NCBI GenBank assembly: GCA_023248855.1
Contig: JAHFDS010000025.1
Span: forward strand, 1-35,471
DNA: 35,471 nt
Origin: Myxococcales bacterium
GTDB taxonomy: Bacteria; Myxococcota_A; Polyangia; JAHFDS01
Reading direction: 5' to 3'
In this document: positions 13,858-23,628 of the stretch, piece by piece
Layout: every line of letters begins with the position of its first letter
How positions within the stretch are numbered: position 1 is the first letter of the stretch
Made by a program: the position numbers and the translations under genes
Notes under the pieces: model-generated
What the model saw: only the letters and a program-made list of their open reading frames with translations
Database searches by the model: none
Told to the model about the DNA's origin: nothing

Positions 13858-16800
13858 ATGTCCGTCCGTCACCTGCTTCGCATTGTCCTCCTGGTCAGCT
13901 TGGCCTTCGCCACCCACGGGGGATCCGGGCTCGTTGCCAGCGTGGCCACCGTCACCTTCGTGGCCGCGGGCTGCGGCCCGAGCGCCTCCGACGAGGAGGC
14001 CGCCGAGCCTGAGCAGAGCCTCGCCGACATCGCGCGCTTGGTGGAGAGCGCGGTCAACGACGGCAAGGCGGACTCACCCGAACGCCCAACCATCCTGGGC
14101 GACATCCTGCCCAACCTGCCCGTCCAGGGCCGCTTCGTCCCGAGTCGGAGGTTCTTGGCCTGGACCTTTGTGGGCGACGACGAGACGCCCGTCCAGCTCG
14201 CGGCGACACTGCGCGACAGCCGGCCCAACTCAAGCACGTTTCTCCTGCTGCTCTGGCAGCCGGGCTGCGATCAGCCCTGGCGCGTCGTCAACACCGCGGA
14301 TCGCACGCTCGGCCAGCCGCTGCCGACGGACGGAGGCACCTACCTCGTCGTCTCGGGTCCGCGCAACGCACGCGCCTCCGGGAGCGTCGAGGTACTGCTC
14401 TCGCTCGAGCGAGAGCTTGTCGCCGCCGTCCGTCCCTCGTTCTGTCCCCCGGGCGTGGTTCGTCCGCCGGTGCCGGCGCCGCTGCCCAGCCCAGGCCCCG
14501 CGACCGTGGGCACCCTTCCTGGCTCGTTTGCCGTCTCCGCCTCGGGCGCCGCCACGTACCGCATTCCACTCGCGCTACCGCCTTCTCGCCAGGGTGTCGC
14601 ACCGAGCCTCGCGGTGCAGTACAGCTCAGACAAGACGAACGGCCTAATGGGCATCGGGTTCTCGCTCGAGGGCCTCTCTGCGATCGAACGTTGCGCGAAG
14701 GATGTCTACCACGACCGCATCAAGCAGCCGCCGAGCTTCGGCAGCGACGATCGCCTGTGTCTGGACGGCCAGCTTCTCGTCGGCACGACCGGGGGCTACC
14801 GCCTCGAGCGCGACGACTTCCGGCTCGTCACCTCCTCTGCCCCCGATGGCTTTCGCGTCTACGGCAAGGACGGCACCATCTATGACTACGGCGAGTCCGG
14901 GCCGCAGAGCCCGCTCCGACACAACGCCGTGGTCGACGGGGTACGCGGCTCGCGCGCCTGGCAGCTCTGGCGCGTCGCCGATCGTGCCGGCAACTTCTAC
15001 ACGATCCAGTACCAGAACACGCGCGGCGCGAACAACAAGACCACCGAGTCTGTTCCTTTCGAAATCCTCTACACCGGTTCGACGGATGGTCGCACCGATC
15101 GCCCGGGAACCCGCCGAGTCCGATTCTTCTACGACGAGAACGAAAACCAACGGGCGGACACCTTCCGTGGGTTCCTCCTGGGCGACGAAGTCCGACGGGA
15201 CAAGCGCCTCTCGCGCGTGGAGGTCAGGGGTGGGGAAGCGGAAGGCCCGGAGCTGCTCGTCGCCTATCGCCTGCGCTATGGAGTCGACCCGGGCAACCAT
15301 CTGAGCCGGCTCGAGGGCATCCAGGAGTGCGCGGATGTTGATTGTCGCGTCGGCAAGCCCGAGACGACGTTCAAGTGGCAGGACATGCAAACTGGCACGA
15401 CCGGCGGCTACAGGCCGGGGCCGAATCTCCCGAGCACCGACAACTGGCCAGAGCACAACCGGTTCGTACCCGGATATCGATCCGTCCTGCCGTTTGTCAA
15501 TGTGCCTTCTTTGCCGCAGTCCGTCCTGGCGATCGACATGGACGGCGATGGTCGCCATGACATCCTCTACCCGACGGCGGGCTCGTGGCACGTCCTTATC
15601 AGCACCGCCTTGCCCGACGGCGGCCCGACATTCCGCGACGTCGACACGGGTATCCATGCGCGAGCCGTCACCCCCTTTGATCAGGACGGGGACGGGCGCA
15701 CCGACCTCCTCTTGCACGACGATTCGCTCGAGGCGCCCGAGCAGAGGTGGCGCTACGTGCGCTCCCTGGGCGATCACTTCACCGGCCCCCTGAACGCGAG
15801 CAGCTCCGACCGCGATCGAATGGTGTTCGTGCTGCAGCCACCCAATCAGTTCATCCTGAGCGAGTCCGTCACACGCGTTCTCGACGAAGACGGCGACGGC
15901 AAGAGCGAGATCTTGATCTGCCAGCCCAACAGCCACGCGTGGATGCGCCTCTTCAGCAATGCGCCACCTCCGGCAGGCAATTGCATGTCGCAGAACCTAC
16001 TCGTGATGGACTTCCAGGGCCTTGGGCGCACGGACCTCCTAGTCCTCGATGGCGAGAGCAACGAGGATGCGCTCTTCCCGGGCACGGACGTCAAGCGCTC
16101 GGAGCTCATCGGGCGCCTGCTCAACCCCGGCGGCGGCGGGCCGACCCGTGAGCGCGAGCCGACCTGGGTCCGCGTCGGCGATTTCAACGGCGATGGCCTG
16201 CAGGACGTGGTCGGCTTCGGCCTGACTGGTGACGGCACCACTTCCCGGTTGCTGCTCAACCGCGGCGACGGGGGTCCCAGCAGGCCGGCCACTTTCGAGC
16301 GCGCCGACTCGGACGCGATCCGTCGAGCCTTGCAAGCCTTCAACCCGACCAACCCGGACGGCTTCTCCGTCGCCGACATCGATGGCGACGGTATCCAGAA
16401 GGTCGTCGCGGTCGATTCCCCGGGCGCGCTCGCCGATTTCGATGGCGACGGGCTGATGGATCAACTGAGCGGCTGGACCGTCTCGCGCAGTCGGGCGGCG
16501 GGCACCGCGCCCATGCACGTCGTCGAGATCAGAAACGGCCTCGTCTCCGGGCAGCCCCTCGCTCCGGCCACGGTCCAGATCCGGTACGAGCCGATGGTGC
16601 AGTCGACGGCGAACCGCACCACAGATCCCCGCGTCTACACCCCGGCACCGGAATCCGTTCTCACATCGGCCGCCTGCGCCCGGCCGATGCGCTGCCATCG
16701 CGCCGGCAAGTTCCTCGTCTACGAGGTGACGAGCGACGTCGGTGGAGGCACGACCGCGAGCGCTCGATACACCTACGAGGACGCTCGCTCGGCGACCGAC

Positions 16801-19800
16801 GGCCGCGGCTGGTTCGGCTTCGCCAAGCGCACCGTTACTGATCTCCGCGCCAGCTCCGGCACGACCACCGTGACCGAGTCTTACAACGGAGCGCTCGGGA
16901 CGGATCATCGCCTCGCCGGCCTGCCGAAATCCGTGACCACCACGACGCGGCTCCAGACCGGCACCGATCACATCAGCACCACGACGAACACCTGGTCCAT
17001 TCGCGGCGGCACGGGTACCTGGCGCCACTACTTCCCGGTCCTCGACAGCACCCAGACGATCGAGACCGAAGGCACTCCGATCCGGACCGTGACCACCTCC
17101 CAGGTGGTCGACAGCCTCGGCTGCGTCTCCACGTCCTCGGTCCGGTACGGTGATGGGTACGGGGTGACCCACAGTGTCCTCGATTGGGCCCCTGTGAGCC
17201 GGCAACCCTCCGCCCCGGACCCTCAGCACCCTGAGCGCGACTGGATCCTCTGCCTGCCGCAGCGCCAGCAGATCGGGAGCCTGCAGCCCCTCGACAACAG
17301 CGTGGACGGCGCCGCGGACGTAAAAACACGCACCGTCGATACCACCTACTACGAGCGCACGTACCTGCCGCGCACCGTGACGCGCGAGCCGATCTCAGGC
17401 GACCCCAAGCTGTGGCTGCAGACCGAGCTCATCCGCGACGCCTTCGGCAACGTCACAACCGTCAAGGCCCGCAGCATCTCCGAGGAGCGCATCGCCACCG
17501 TGGCCTTCGATCCTGAGGGCTACTTCCCGGTGCGCATGACGAACGCTCTCGGACACATCGTGCAGGTGCGCCATGCGCCCTGGTGGGGGCAACTGCTGGT
17601 TCGCCAGGACGAAAACGGCGTCTCGAGCCTGTTCGGCTATGACGCCTTCGGCTGGCTCGGCATCGAGCAACATGGTTACCGCGACGCGGGTACGGCCGAG
17701 ACCAACGTCACCACGCACACGCTCGCGGCCCTCAAACCGGGTCCCGGCTTCACCGTCCATTCCGTCACGACCGGCGGGGGGGACACCACGGCCACGTTTG
17801 ACTCGCTCGGCCGCATATTCAAGCGCTGCGGTGCGGTCCTCGGCGGTCGCTCCTGCAGCGACACCGCCTACAACGACCTCGGCTTGCTCGACTCGCAGAG
17901 CCGGCCCTACACCGAGGGCGGCTCCGCCGAGTACTTCTCGCGCTTCGAGTACGACCACCTCGGCCGTATCCTCGCTGCCCATCGGCCGAACGGCGAGGTG
18001 GTCTCGACCCAGTACACCGGTCGAGTCACCACCACGACCGAGGCCAACCCGCAGCAGTCGGTGACCCGCGTCGAGCGCGGCGAGCGCTGGCAGATCCTGC
18101 GCTCGACCTCGGGCGTCGGCTCACCCGCCCAGTCGGCCGCCAGCTACGCCTATGGCGCTTTTGGTGTGCTCCGGCGCGTGGACCGCGCGGGCAGCGCCGG
18201 CACCGTCTCAACCCGCATCACCACCGACGCCTATGGGCGGCGCACGTTGCTCGACGATCCAGACACGGCCTGTACCCTGAGCGAGTACTCCGCCTTCGAC
18301 GAGCTGAGCGCGGTCACCGACCACTTCGACTCGAAGGACTGCAAGGACACGAGCGGCGGGCAGACCGCCAACTTCAAGCGCGATCTGCTCGGCCGAGTCA
18401 CCCGCCGCAACGATGCGGACGGGGAGACGCGCTGGACCTTCGACACCAGCCGCAATGGCATTGGCAAGCTGGCCTCCACGCAGAGCGCGCCCAATGCCCC
18501 GAGCGGCGCGGTCCACTTCGAGACGATGACGTACGATGCCCTCTCTCGTCCACAGGCGGAAACCGTGCAGCTCGACCTTCGGGGCGGGCGAGACCAGGGC
18601 ATCTTCATCACCAGCCGGACCTATGACGTGTTCGGCCGCGTCGACTCCATCGGCTATCCGTCCGCCGTGGGCGGCCTGCGCATCCAGCACGGGTACGACG
18701 ACGCCAGCGGCCGCATGACGGATGTCTACCGCGGGCTCCCGGCGGGCAGGCGGGGACAGCGTCTCTGGCACGCGGACACGGTCGATCCCGATGGCCAGCT
18801 CACCAAGGAGACGTTCGGAAACGGCCTGCCGACGACCCGCACCTACGAGCACGATACTGGCAGGCAATCCACCATCATCACCGGCGACGACTCCGGCAAG
18901 CGCTCGAGCGCCGTCCAGCACCTCGAGTACACCTACTACCCGGGAGGCAACCTCCAGACGCGAACCTCGCGCGCCGAGGAGGGTGGCCCCGAGACCGAGC
19001 TCTTCACCTACGACGAGCTTGACCGCATAAGGACCGCCACGACGAATGGCACGCCGACCCTCGACGTGGCTTACGACGCGCTCGGCAACATCACCTCCAA
19101 GACCGCCGTGGGCGCCTACACCTATCGCGCACCCTCGCGCGAGGGCGCCTTCAAGCCACATGCGGTCTCACAGGCCGGTGGGGTCTCACTCGGCTACGAC
19201 ACCGCGGGCCTGCTGACGCATCGCCAGGTGGTCGTGGCTCCGCGGGCGCCGCCGCCCGCACCGCCGTCGGCGCGCTTCGATCAGACCATCGAGTACACCG
19301 CCTTCGGCAAGCCACGGCGCATGTCCGCGGCCGGCCCCGATCCGGAGACCTTCTTCGAGTACAATGCCGACGGCGAGCGCCTCATCCGCACGTCCGCCAA
19401 GCGCCGCACCACCTACGTGGGTGGCCTTTATCAGCGCACCACGGTCACCGGCCCCCACGACACCGGCGAGCCCGCGGAGACGCATCGCTACTTCGTCTAC
19501 GCCGAAGGGCGCGTCGTCGCGGAGATCCTGCGCCACCTCGATGCGCCAGGCGGCAACACCAGTGGGCCTGGCACGAGCGCCGTCACGATCGACCAGGTCC
19601 ATTACTACCACGACGACCACCTCGGCTCGACCCACGTGGTCACCGACGTCAACGGCGCGCGCATCGAATCGCTCAGCTACGACGCCTTCGGCAAGCACCG
19701 CGAGCCCACGAGCTGGATGTCCTCGGCCACCGACCCGGACCGGCAGTATTCGCCCGTCCCTGTCGGCTTCACCGGTCACGAGGAGGACCCCTTCGGCCTC

Positions 19801-20952
19801 GTCAACATGGGTGGCCGTGTCTACGACCCCAAGCTCGGGCGCTTCCTCCAGCCCGATCCCATCGTCCAGGCGCCGCATTACACGCAGAGCCTCAACCGCT
19901 ACTCCTACGTCTGGAACAACCCCCTGCGCATGACCGACCCCTCGGGGTACGGCGGCGTAGAGGCCACGGCCGTGGCCACGCCTAACGGCGTCCAAGAACC
20001 ACCAGAACCGCCTTCGTCACCCGAGCCCCCGAAGAAGAAGGATCCAGATCCCGAGCCGCCGCCGAGCACAGAAGGCACGGAGGAGGTGACGGTGACCGAG
20101 CCGCTCACACCCCCGACCAGTCAGAGCGTCCCCGCAGACCCCGTGTTCAAACCCCTCTTCGTCAGGGACGGCGCGCCTCAGCACGCTTCCATCCCGCGCG
20201 TGAACGGCACCGCCGCTGCGGACGCACGGCGTTCGCACCGCTCGATGGGGCTCATGCAGGCGGTCCGTCAGTATGCCGCCACGGGGCAGGTGCCCTGGCA
20301 GTACTCGGCGGGTCATTTCACGGGCTGGACCAACAATGGCATCGAAAGATTCGCCCAAGTATCAGAGCGCACGGGTGAGGTGATTATCGTTGGGCTCATT
20401 TCTTTCGTTTCGGTCTACGGAATCGTAGCCGACGCTGTGGCGCTTGCCGACATGGCGCTCGCCACCAGGTCGCTTGCCGCGGCGTCGCGCGTGGTTGGCG
20501 TTGGAGAGGTTGCCGGTGGAGCTGCTGCGGCGTGCGCAGGGTTCCGCTGTCAAACCAACCTCAAGGCCGGCAGTAGCGCCGGAGGGGTTGGCGGTGGAGG
20601 AGCGGTATCAGCACTGGCACAGGGTGGCCGCGGAGCTGCGGGGGGGCAAGACATTATCTATCGATCGGCTTCCGGTACGCCGTCGAGCATGACGCCCAGA
20701 CCCGTTGACACGACGGGGCTGTCGGCGGCGAACAGCTTGGAGAATGCCATTCCCGGCAAGAATCAGATCATCGACACGTCCAGGCTTACGAACCTGTGCG
20801 CCACCTGCGACAATGTGGCCACGGGGCATGTGTCCATCACGCCCAAGGACATGAGCCAAATGCAGAGCTGGATCAACAGCCGAGGTGGCACTGCAGTACA
20901 TCCGCTGACGATCGAGCTCATGAACGCTGTCATTGGCACGGTGAGGAAGTAA
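13858..20952 (+). CDS. SpvB/VCBS/Rhs giant polymorphic toxin, probable lipoprotein
   Basis: 2364 residues. The N-terminus is a long signal region with a lipobox-like AAGC (C39), so export and lipidation are likely. The SpvB-type domain begins near residue 215 (GTLPGSFAVSASGAATYRIP). VCBS/FG-GAP calcium-type repeats (D-x-DGDG) lie near 559, 609, 674, 774, 838 and 855. A long YD-repeat Rhs shell spans about 1150-1950. The Rhs core (DDHLGSTHVVTD, QPDPI, NPLRMTDPSGY) is at about 1917-2031. A Pro-rich linker precedes a variable toxin tip (about 2152-2364). That tip ends in a domain with LCATCDN, GHVSITP and HPLTIELM, which I do not assign to an activity. The 1.6-kb repeat shared with the downstream cassette starts at residue 1621. 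The shell should encapsulate the tip; a cognate immunity gene follows 8 nt after the stop. Confidence 0.93.
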   Translation: MSVRHLLRIVLLVSLAFATHGGSGLVASVATVTFVAAGCGPSASDEEAAEPEQSLADIARLVESAVNDGKADSPERPTILGDILPNLPVQGRFVPSRRFLAWTFVGDDETPVQLAATLRDSRPNSSTFLLLLWQPGCDQPWRVVNTADRTLGQPLPTDGGTYLVVSGPRNARASGSVEVLLSLERELVAAVRPSFCPPGVVRPPVPAPLPSPGPATVGTLPGSFAVSASGAATYRIPLALPPSRQGVAPSLAVQYSSDKTNGLMGIGFSLEGLSAIERCAKDVYHDRIKQPPSFGSDDRLCLDGQLLVGTTGGYRLERDDFRLVTSSAPDGFRVYGKDGTIYDYGESGPQSPLRHNAVVDGVRGSRAWQLWRVADRAGNFYTIQYQNTRGANNKTTESVPFEILYTGSTDGRTDRPGTRRVRFFYDENENQRADTFRGFLLGDEVRRDKRLSRVEVRGGEAEGPELLVAYRLRYGVDPGNHLSRLEGIQECADVDCRVGKPETTFKWQDMQTGTTGGYRPGPNLPSTDNWPEHNRFVPGYRSVLPFVNVPSLPQSVLAIDMDGDGRHDILYPTAGSWHVLISTALPDGGPTFRDVDTGIHARAVTPFDQDGDGRTDLLLHDDSLEAPEQRWRYVRSLGDHFTGPLNASSSDRDRMVFVLQPPNQFILSESVTRVLDEDGDGKSEILICQPNSHAWMRLFSNAPPPAGNCMSQNLLVMDFQGLGRTDLLVLDGESNEDALFPGTDVKRSELIGRLLNPGGGGPTREREPTWVRVGDFNGDGLQDVVGFGLTGDGTTSRLLLNRGDGGPSRPATFERADSDAIRRALQAFNPTNPDGFSVADIDGDGIQKVVAVDSPGALADFDGDGLMDQLSGWTVSRSRAAGTAPMHVVEIRNGLVSGQPLAPATVQIRYEPMVQSTANRTTDPRVYTPAPESVLTSAACARPMRCHRAGKFLVYEVTSDVGGGTTASARYTYEDARSATDGRGWFGFAKRTVTDLRASSGTTTVTESYNGALGTDHRLAGLPKSVTTTTRLQTGTDHISTTTNTWSIRGGTGTWRHYFPVLDSTQTIETEGTPIRTVTTSQVVDSLGCVSTSSVRYGDGYGVTHSVLDWAPVSRQPSAPDPQHPERDWILCLPQRQQIGSLQPLDNSVDGAADVKTRTVDTTYYERTYLPRTVTREPISGDPKLWLQTELIRDAFGNVTTVKARSISEERIATVAFDPEGYFPVRMTNALGHIVQVRHAPWWGQLLVRQDENGVSSLFGYDAFGWLGIEQHGYRDAGTAETNVTTHTLAALKPGPGFTVHSVTTGGGDTTATFDSLGRIFKRCGAVLGGRSCSDTAYNDLGLLDSQSRPYTEGGSAEYFSRFEYDHLGRILAAHRPNGEVVSTQYTGRVTTTTEANPQQSVTRVERGERWQILRSTSGVGSPAQSAASYAYGAFGVLRRVDRAGSAGTVSTRITTDAYGRRTLLDDPDTACTLSEYSAFDELSAVTDHFDSKDCKDTSGGQTANFKRDLLGRVTRRNDADGETRWTFDTSRNGIGKLASTQSAPNAPSGAVHFETMTYDALSRPQAETVQLDLRGGRDQGIFITSRTYDVFGRVDSIGYPSAVGGLRIQHGYDDASGRMTDVYRGLPAGRRGQRLWHADTVDPDGQLTKETFGNGLPTTRTYEHDTGRQSTIITGDDSGKRSSAVQHLEYTYYPGGNLQTRTSRAEEGGPETELFTYDELDRIRTATTNGTPTLDVAYDALGNITSKTAVGAYTYRAPSREGAFKPHAVSQAGGVSLGYDTAGLLTHRQVVVAPRAPPPAPPSARFDQTIEYTAFGKPRRMSAAGPDPETFFEYNADGERLIRTSAKRRTTYVGGLYQRTTVTGPHDTGEPAETHRYFVYAEGRVVAEILRHLDAPGGNTSGPGTSAVTIDQVHYYHDDHLGSTHVVTDVNGARIESLSYDAFGKHREPTSWMSSATDPDRQYSPVPVGFTGHEEDPFGLVNMGGRVYDPKLGRFLQPDPIVQAPHYTQSLNRYSYVWNNPLRMTDPSGYGGVEATAVATPNGVQEPPEPPSSPEPPKKKDPDPEPPPSTEGTEEVTVTEPLTPPTSQSVPADPVFKPLFVRDGAPQHASIPRVNGTAAADARRSHRSMGLMQAVRQYAATGQVPWQYSAGHFTGWTNNGIERFAQVSERTGEVIIVGLISFVSVYGIVADAVALADMALATRSLAAASRVVGVGEVAGGAAAACAGFRCQTNLKAGSSAGGVGGGGAVSALAQGGRGAAGGQDIIYRSASGTPSSMTPRPVDTTGLSAANSLENAIPGKNQIIDTSRLTNLCATCDNVATGHVSITPKDMSQMQSWINSRGGTAVHPLTIELMNAVIGTVRK
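18718..20312 (+). repeat. 1.6-kb direct repeat, copy 1 (3' part of active Rhs gene)
   Basis: Matches 21406-23000 at a constant offset of 2688 bp. I saw no difference over the first 1413 bases and six substitutions in the last 182. The copy ends where the two toxin tips diverge (at TACTCGGCGG). The offset is a multiple of three, so crossing over keeps the reading frame. Confidence 0.95.
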
Positions 20953-20960
20953 GAAGAACC

Positions 20961-21362
20961 ATGGCCTCCCCAGGTGACACCATGTGGCTCAACCTTCACC
21001 CAATCCTCAGAGGGTTTTCCCGAAGACTCGCGGCGGCCCATCCGGAGTTGCTCTGTGATCTGGGCCGTAGCGCGAATGACACGTTCGTCCTCAGAGCGTA
21101 CTTGGCGGTGAAGAGAAGTGCCTCCGGCGAGGAGGTGGCGATCACCGTCGATGTACGAAGTGACGGGCAGGCACTGATCGTTGAGTCCGACGCTTGTCTT
21201 GACAACGGAAAGGTGCTTGCCGCGGGTCCATCCGTAACGATTTCGTTGACGGATGAGGATCTGTGCATCGAGTCAGCCTTCAGCGGCTGGCTGAGTGAGT
21301 TCGAGCGCTTCCTCTCGGAGAGCGAAGCGGTGGTGGAGCTGGCTATCGCTGGGTTGGCCTAG
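20961..21362 (+). CDS. Probable immunity protein for the first Rhs tip
   Basis: 133 residues from ATG at 20961, with AAGAAG 4 nt upstream, directly behind the Rhs stop. Small, acidic and cytosolic-looking, with alternating strands (FVLRAYLAVKRS, EVAITVDVRSD, VTISLTDEDL) and a C-terminal helix. No named family recognised. Position right after a toxin tip and before a new tip cassette is the classic place for an immunity gene, so the function is inferred from context. Its base composition is less GC-rich than the Rhs shell, as is usual for exchanged tip/immunity modules. Confidence 0.75.
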   Translation: MASPGDTMWLNLHPILRGFSRRLAAAHPELLCDLGRSANDTFVLRAYLAVKRSASGEEVAITVDVRSDGQALIVESDACLDNGKVLAAGPSVTISLTDEDLCIESAFSGWLSEFERFLSESEAVVELAIAGLA

Positions 21363-21372
21363 AGCACCAGTG

Positions 21373-23628
21373 ATGTTGAACGCGGTGGTGCTACACGGGC
21401 TTGTCACGGATGTCTACCGCGGGCTCCCGGCGGGCAGGCGGGGACAGCGTCTCTGGCACGCGGACACGGTCGATCCCGATGGCCAGCTCACCAAGGAGAC
21501 GTTCGGAAACGGCCTGCCGACGACCCGCACCTACGAGCACGATACTGGCAGGCAATCCACCATCATCACCGGCGACGACTCCGGCAAGCGCTCGAGCGCC
21601 GTCCAGCACCTCGAGTACACCTACTACCCGGGAGGCAACCTCCAGACGCGAACCTCGCGCGCCGAGGAGGGTGGCCCCGAGACCGAGCTCTTCACCTACG
21701 ACGAGCTTGACCGCATAAGGACCGCCACGACGAATGGCACGCCGACCCTCGACGTGGCTTACGACGCGCTCGGCAACATCACCTCCAAGACCGCCGTGGG
21801 CGCCTACACCTATCGCGCACCCTCGCGCGAGGGCGCCTTCAAGCCACATGCGGTCTCACAGGCCGGTGGGGTCTCACTCGGCTACGACACCGCGGGCCTG
21901 CTGACGCATCGCCAGGTGGTCGTGGCTCCGCGGGCGCCGCCGCCCGCACCGCCGTCGGCGCGCTTCGATCAGACCATCGAGTACACCGCCTTCGGCAAGC
22001 CACGGCGCATGTCCGCGGCCGGCCCCGATCCGGAGACCTTCTTCGAGTACAATGCCGACGGCGAGCGCCTCATCCGCACGTCCGCCAAGCGCCGCACCAC
22101 CTACGTGGGTGGCCTTTATCAGCGCACCACGGTCACCGGCCCCCACGACACCGGCGAGCCCGCGGAGACGCATCGCTACTTCGTCTACGCCGAAGGGCGC
22201 GTCGTCGCGGAGATCCTGCGCCACCTCGATGCGCCAGGCGGCAACACCAGTGGGCCTGGCACGAGCGCCGTCACGATCGACCAGGTCCATTACTACCACG
22301 ACGACCACCTCGGCTCGACCCACGTGGTCACCGACGTCAACGGCGCGCGCATCGAATCGCTCAGCTACGACGCCTTCGGCAAGCACCGCGAGCCCACGAG
22401 CTGGATGTCCTCGGCCACCGACCCGGACCGGCAGTATTCGCCCGTCCCTGTCGGCTTCACCGGTCACGAGGAGGACCCCTTCGGCCTCGTCAACATGGGT
22501 GGCCGTGTCTACGACCCCAAGCTCGGGCGCTTCCTCCAGCCCGATCCCATCGTCCAGGCGCCGCATTACACGCAGAGCCTCAACCGCTACTCCTACGTCT
22601 GGAACAACCCCCTGCGCATGACCGACCCCTCGGGGTACGGCGGCGTAGAGGCCACGGCCGTGGCCACGCCTAACGGCGTCCAAGAACCACCAGAACCGCC
22701 TTCGTCACCCGAGCCCCCGAAGAAGAAGGATCCAGATCCCGAGCCGCCGCCGAGCACAGAAGGCACGGAGGAGGTGACGGTGACCGAGCCGCTCACACCC
22801 CCGACCAGTCAGAGCGTCTTCGCAGACCCCGTGTTCAAACCCCTCTTCGTCAGGGACGGCGCGCCTCAGCACGCTTCCATCCCGCGCGTGAACGGCACCG
22901 CCGCGGCGGACGCACGGCGTTCGCACCGCTCGATGGGGCTCTTCCAGGCGGTCCGTCAGTATGCCGCCACAGGGCAGGTGCCCTGGCAGTACTCGGCGGG
23001 GCATGTGTTCGGCAGTGGAGCTCACGCGGACAGGGCGATGGAGGAAATCGCGCAGGCCGAGGAGACAACCGGTCACCTCATGGTGGGCGTGTCGTTCACC
23101 GTCCTTGGTGGGCTGGCAGCCATCGCAGAATTTGAGGCAACCACCGGCTTCGTTCTGCTGGGACGCGGCGCGGTCGCAGGTGGCAGAGCCACCCTGGCGG
23201 GTAGCGCAGCTGCCGCTGGCGCGGAGACCCGCGCCGCCCTGGCCGAGTCAGAGGGTGCTGCCACGGCAGAGACTGCCGGCATGCGCGTCAAGACAGGGAT
23301 ACACGCCGGAGGCCCAGGAGGCGCAGGCGGCGGATCCGCAGGGCGTGGCAGTCGGACAGCCAGGGATCCCGAACTGCGGCAGGAAGTATGGGACGCGTCT
23401 AAGGATCCGAGCGGACGCGCTCGATGCACGTACTGCGGACGCGCGATGAAGAAGGACTCGGGCAGCCCGAACTCGATGGAGGTCGACCACAAGGATTCCT
23501 GGGCCAAGGGTGGGAAAACCAACAGGGACAACCTCACCGGTGCCTGTCGGACCTGCAGCCGAAGCAAGCAGGACAAGTCGTACCCCGACGAGTGGAAGCC
23601 GACCTGGGGACCCAAGGTACAACCATGA
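21373..23628 (+). CDS. Orphan Rhs 3' cassette with HNH nuclease toxin tip
   Basis: 751 residues if read from ATG at 21373, which has no clear ribosome site. There is no signal peptide, SpvB or VCBS part. Residues 12-543 duplicate the shell end, core and Pro-rich linker of the giant Rhs protein. The tip then changes to a short Gly/Ala-rich hydrophobic stretch (about 560-620) and an HNH endonuclease: zinc ligands C685-x2-C688 and C725-x2-C728, D705-H706 as general base region, and N720. It is probably a silent spare tip that becomes active when recombination joins it to the full-length gene. Direct translation by read-through cannot be excluded. Its stop overlaps the start of the next gene (ATGA). 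Confidence 0.9.
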   Translation: MLNAVVLHGLVTDVYRGLPAGRRGQRLWHADTVDPDGQLTKETFGNGLPTTRTYEHDTGRQSTIITGDDSGKRSSAVQHLEYTYYPGGNLQTRTSRAEEGGPETELFTYDELDRIRTATTNGTPTLDVAYDALGNITSKTAVGAYTYRAPSREGAFKPHAVSQAGGVSLGYDTAGLLTHRQVVVAPRAPPPAPPSARFDQTIEYTAFGKPRRMSAAGPDPETFFEYNADGERLIRTSAKRRTTYVGGLYQRTTVTGPHDTGEPAETHRYFVYAEGRVVAEILRHLDAPGGNTSGPGTSAVTIDQVHYYHDDHLGSTHVVTDVNGARIESLSYDAFGKHREPTSWMSSATDPDRQYSPVPVGFTGHEEDPFGLVNMGGRVYDPKLGRFLQPDPIVQAPHYTQSLNRYSYVWNNPLRMTDPSGYGGVEATAVATPNGVQEPPEPPSSPEPPKKKDPDPEPPPSTEGTEEVTVTEPLTPPTSQSVFADPVFKPLFVRDGAPQHASIPRVNGTAAADARRSHRSMGLFQAVRQYAATGQVPWQYSAGHVFGSGAHADRAMEEIAQAEETTGHLMVGVSFTVLGGLAAIAEFEATTGFVLLGRGAVAGGRATLAGSAAAAGAETRAALAESEGAATAETAGMRVKTGIHAGGPGGAGGGSAGRGSRTARDPELRQEVWDASKDPSGRARCTYCGRAMKKDSGSPNSMEVDHKDSWAKGGKTNRDNLTGACRTCSRSKQDKSYPDEWKPTWGPKVQP
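21406..23000 (+). repeat. 1.6-kb direct repeat, copy 2 (orphan cassette)
   Basis: Second copy of 18718-20312. The left junction is abrupt: the shared run starts at ACGGATGTC, and the bases just before it differ between copies. Near-identity at synonymous sites implies recent duplication or ongoing gene conversion. Confidence 0.95.

Noticed and set aside
14644-15936. 430-codon minus-strand frame inside the Rhs gene, and similar frames at 16039-17229, 18208-19161 and 19186-19995
   Set aside because: All are complements of the Rhs coding sequence and contain only reversed repeat patterns.
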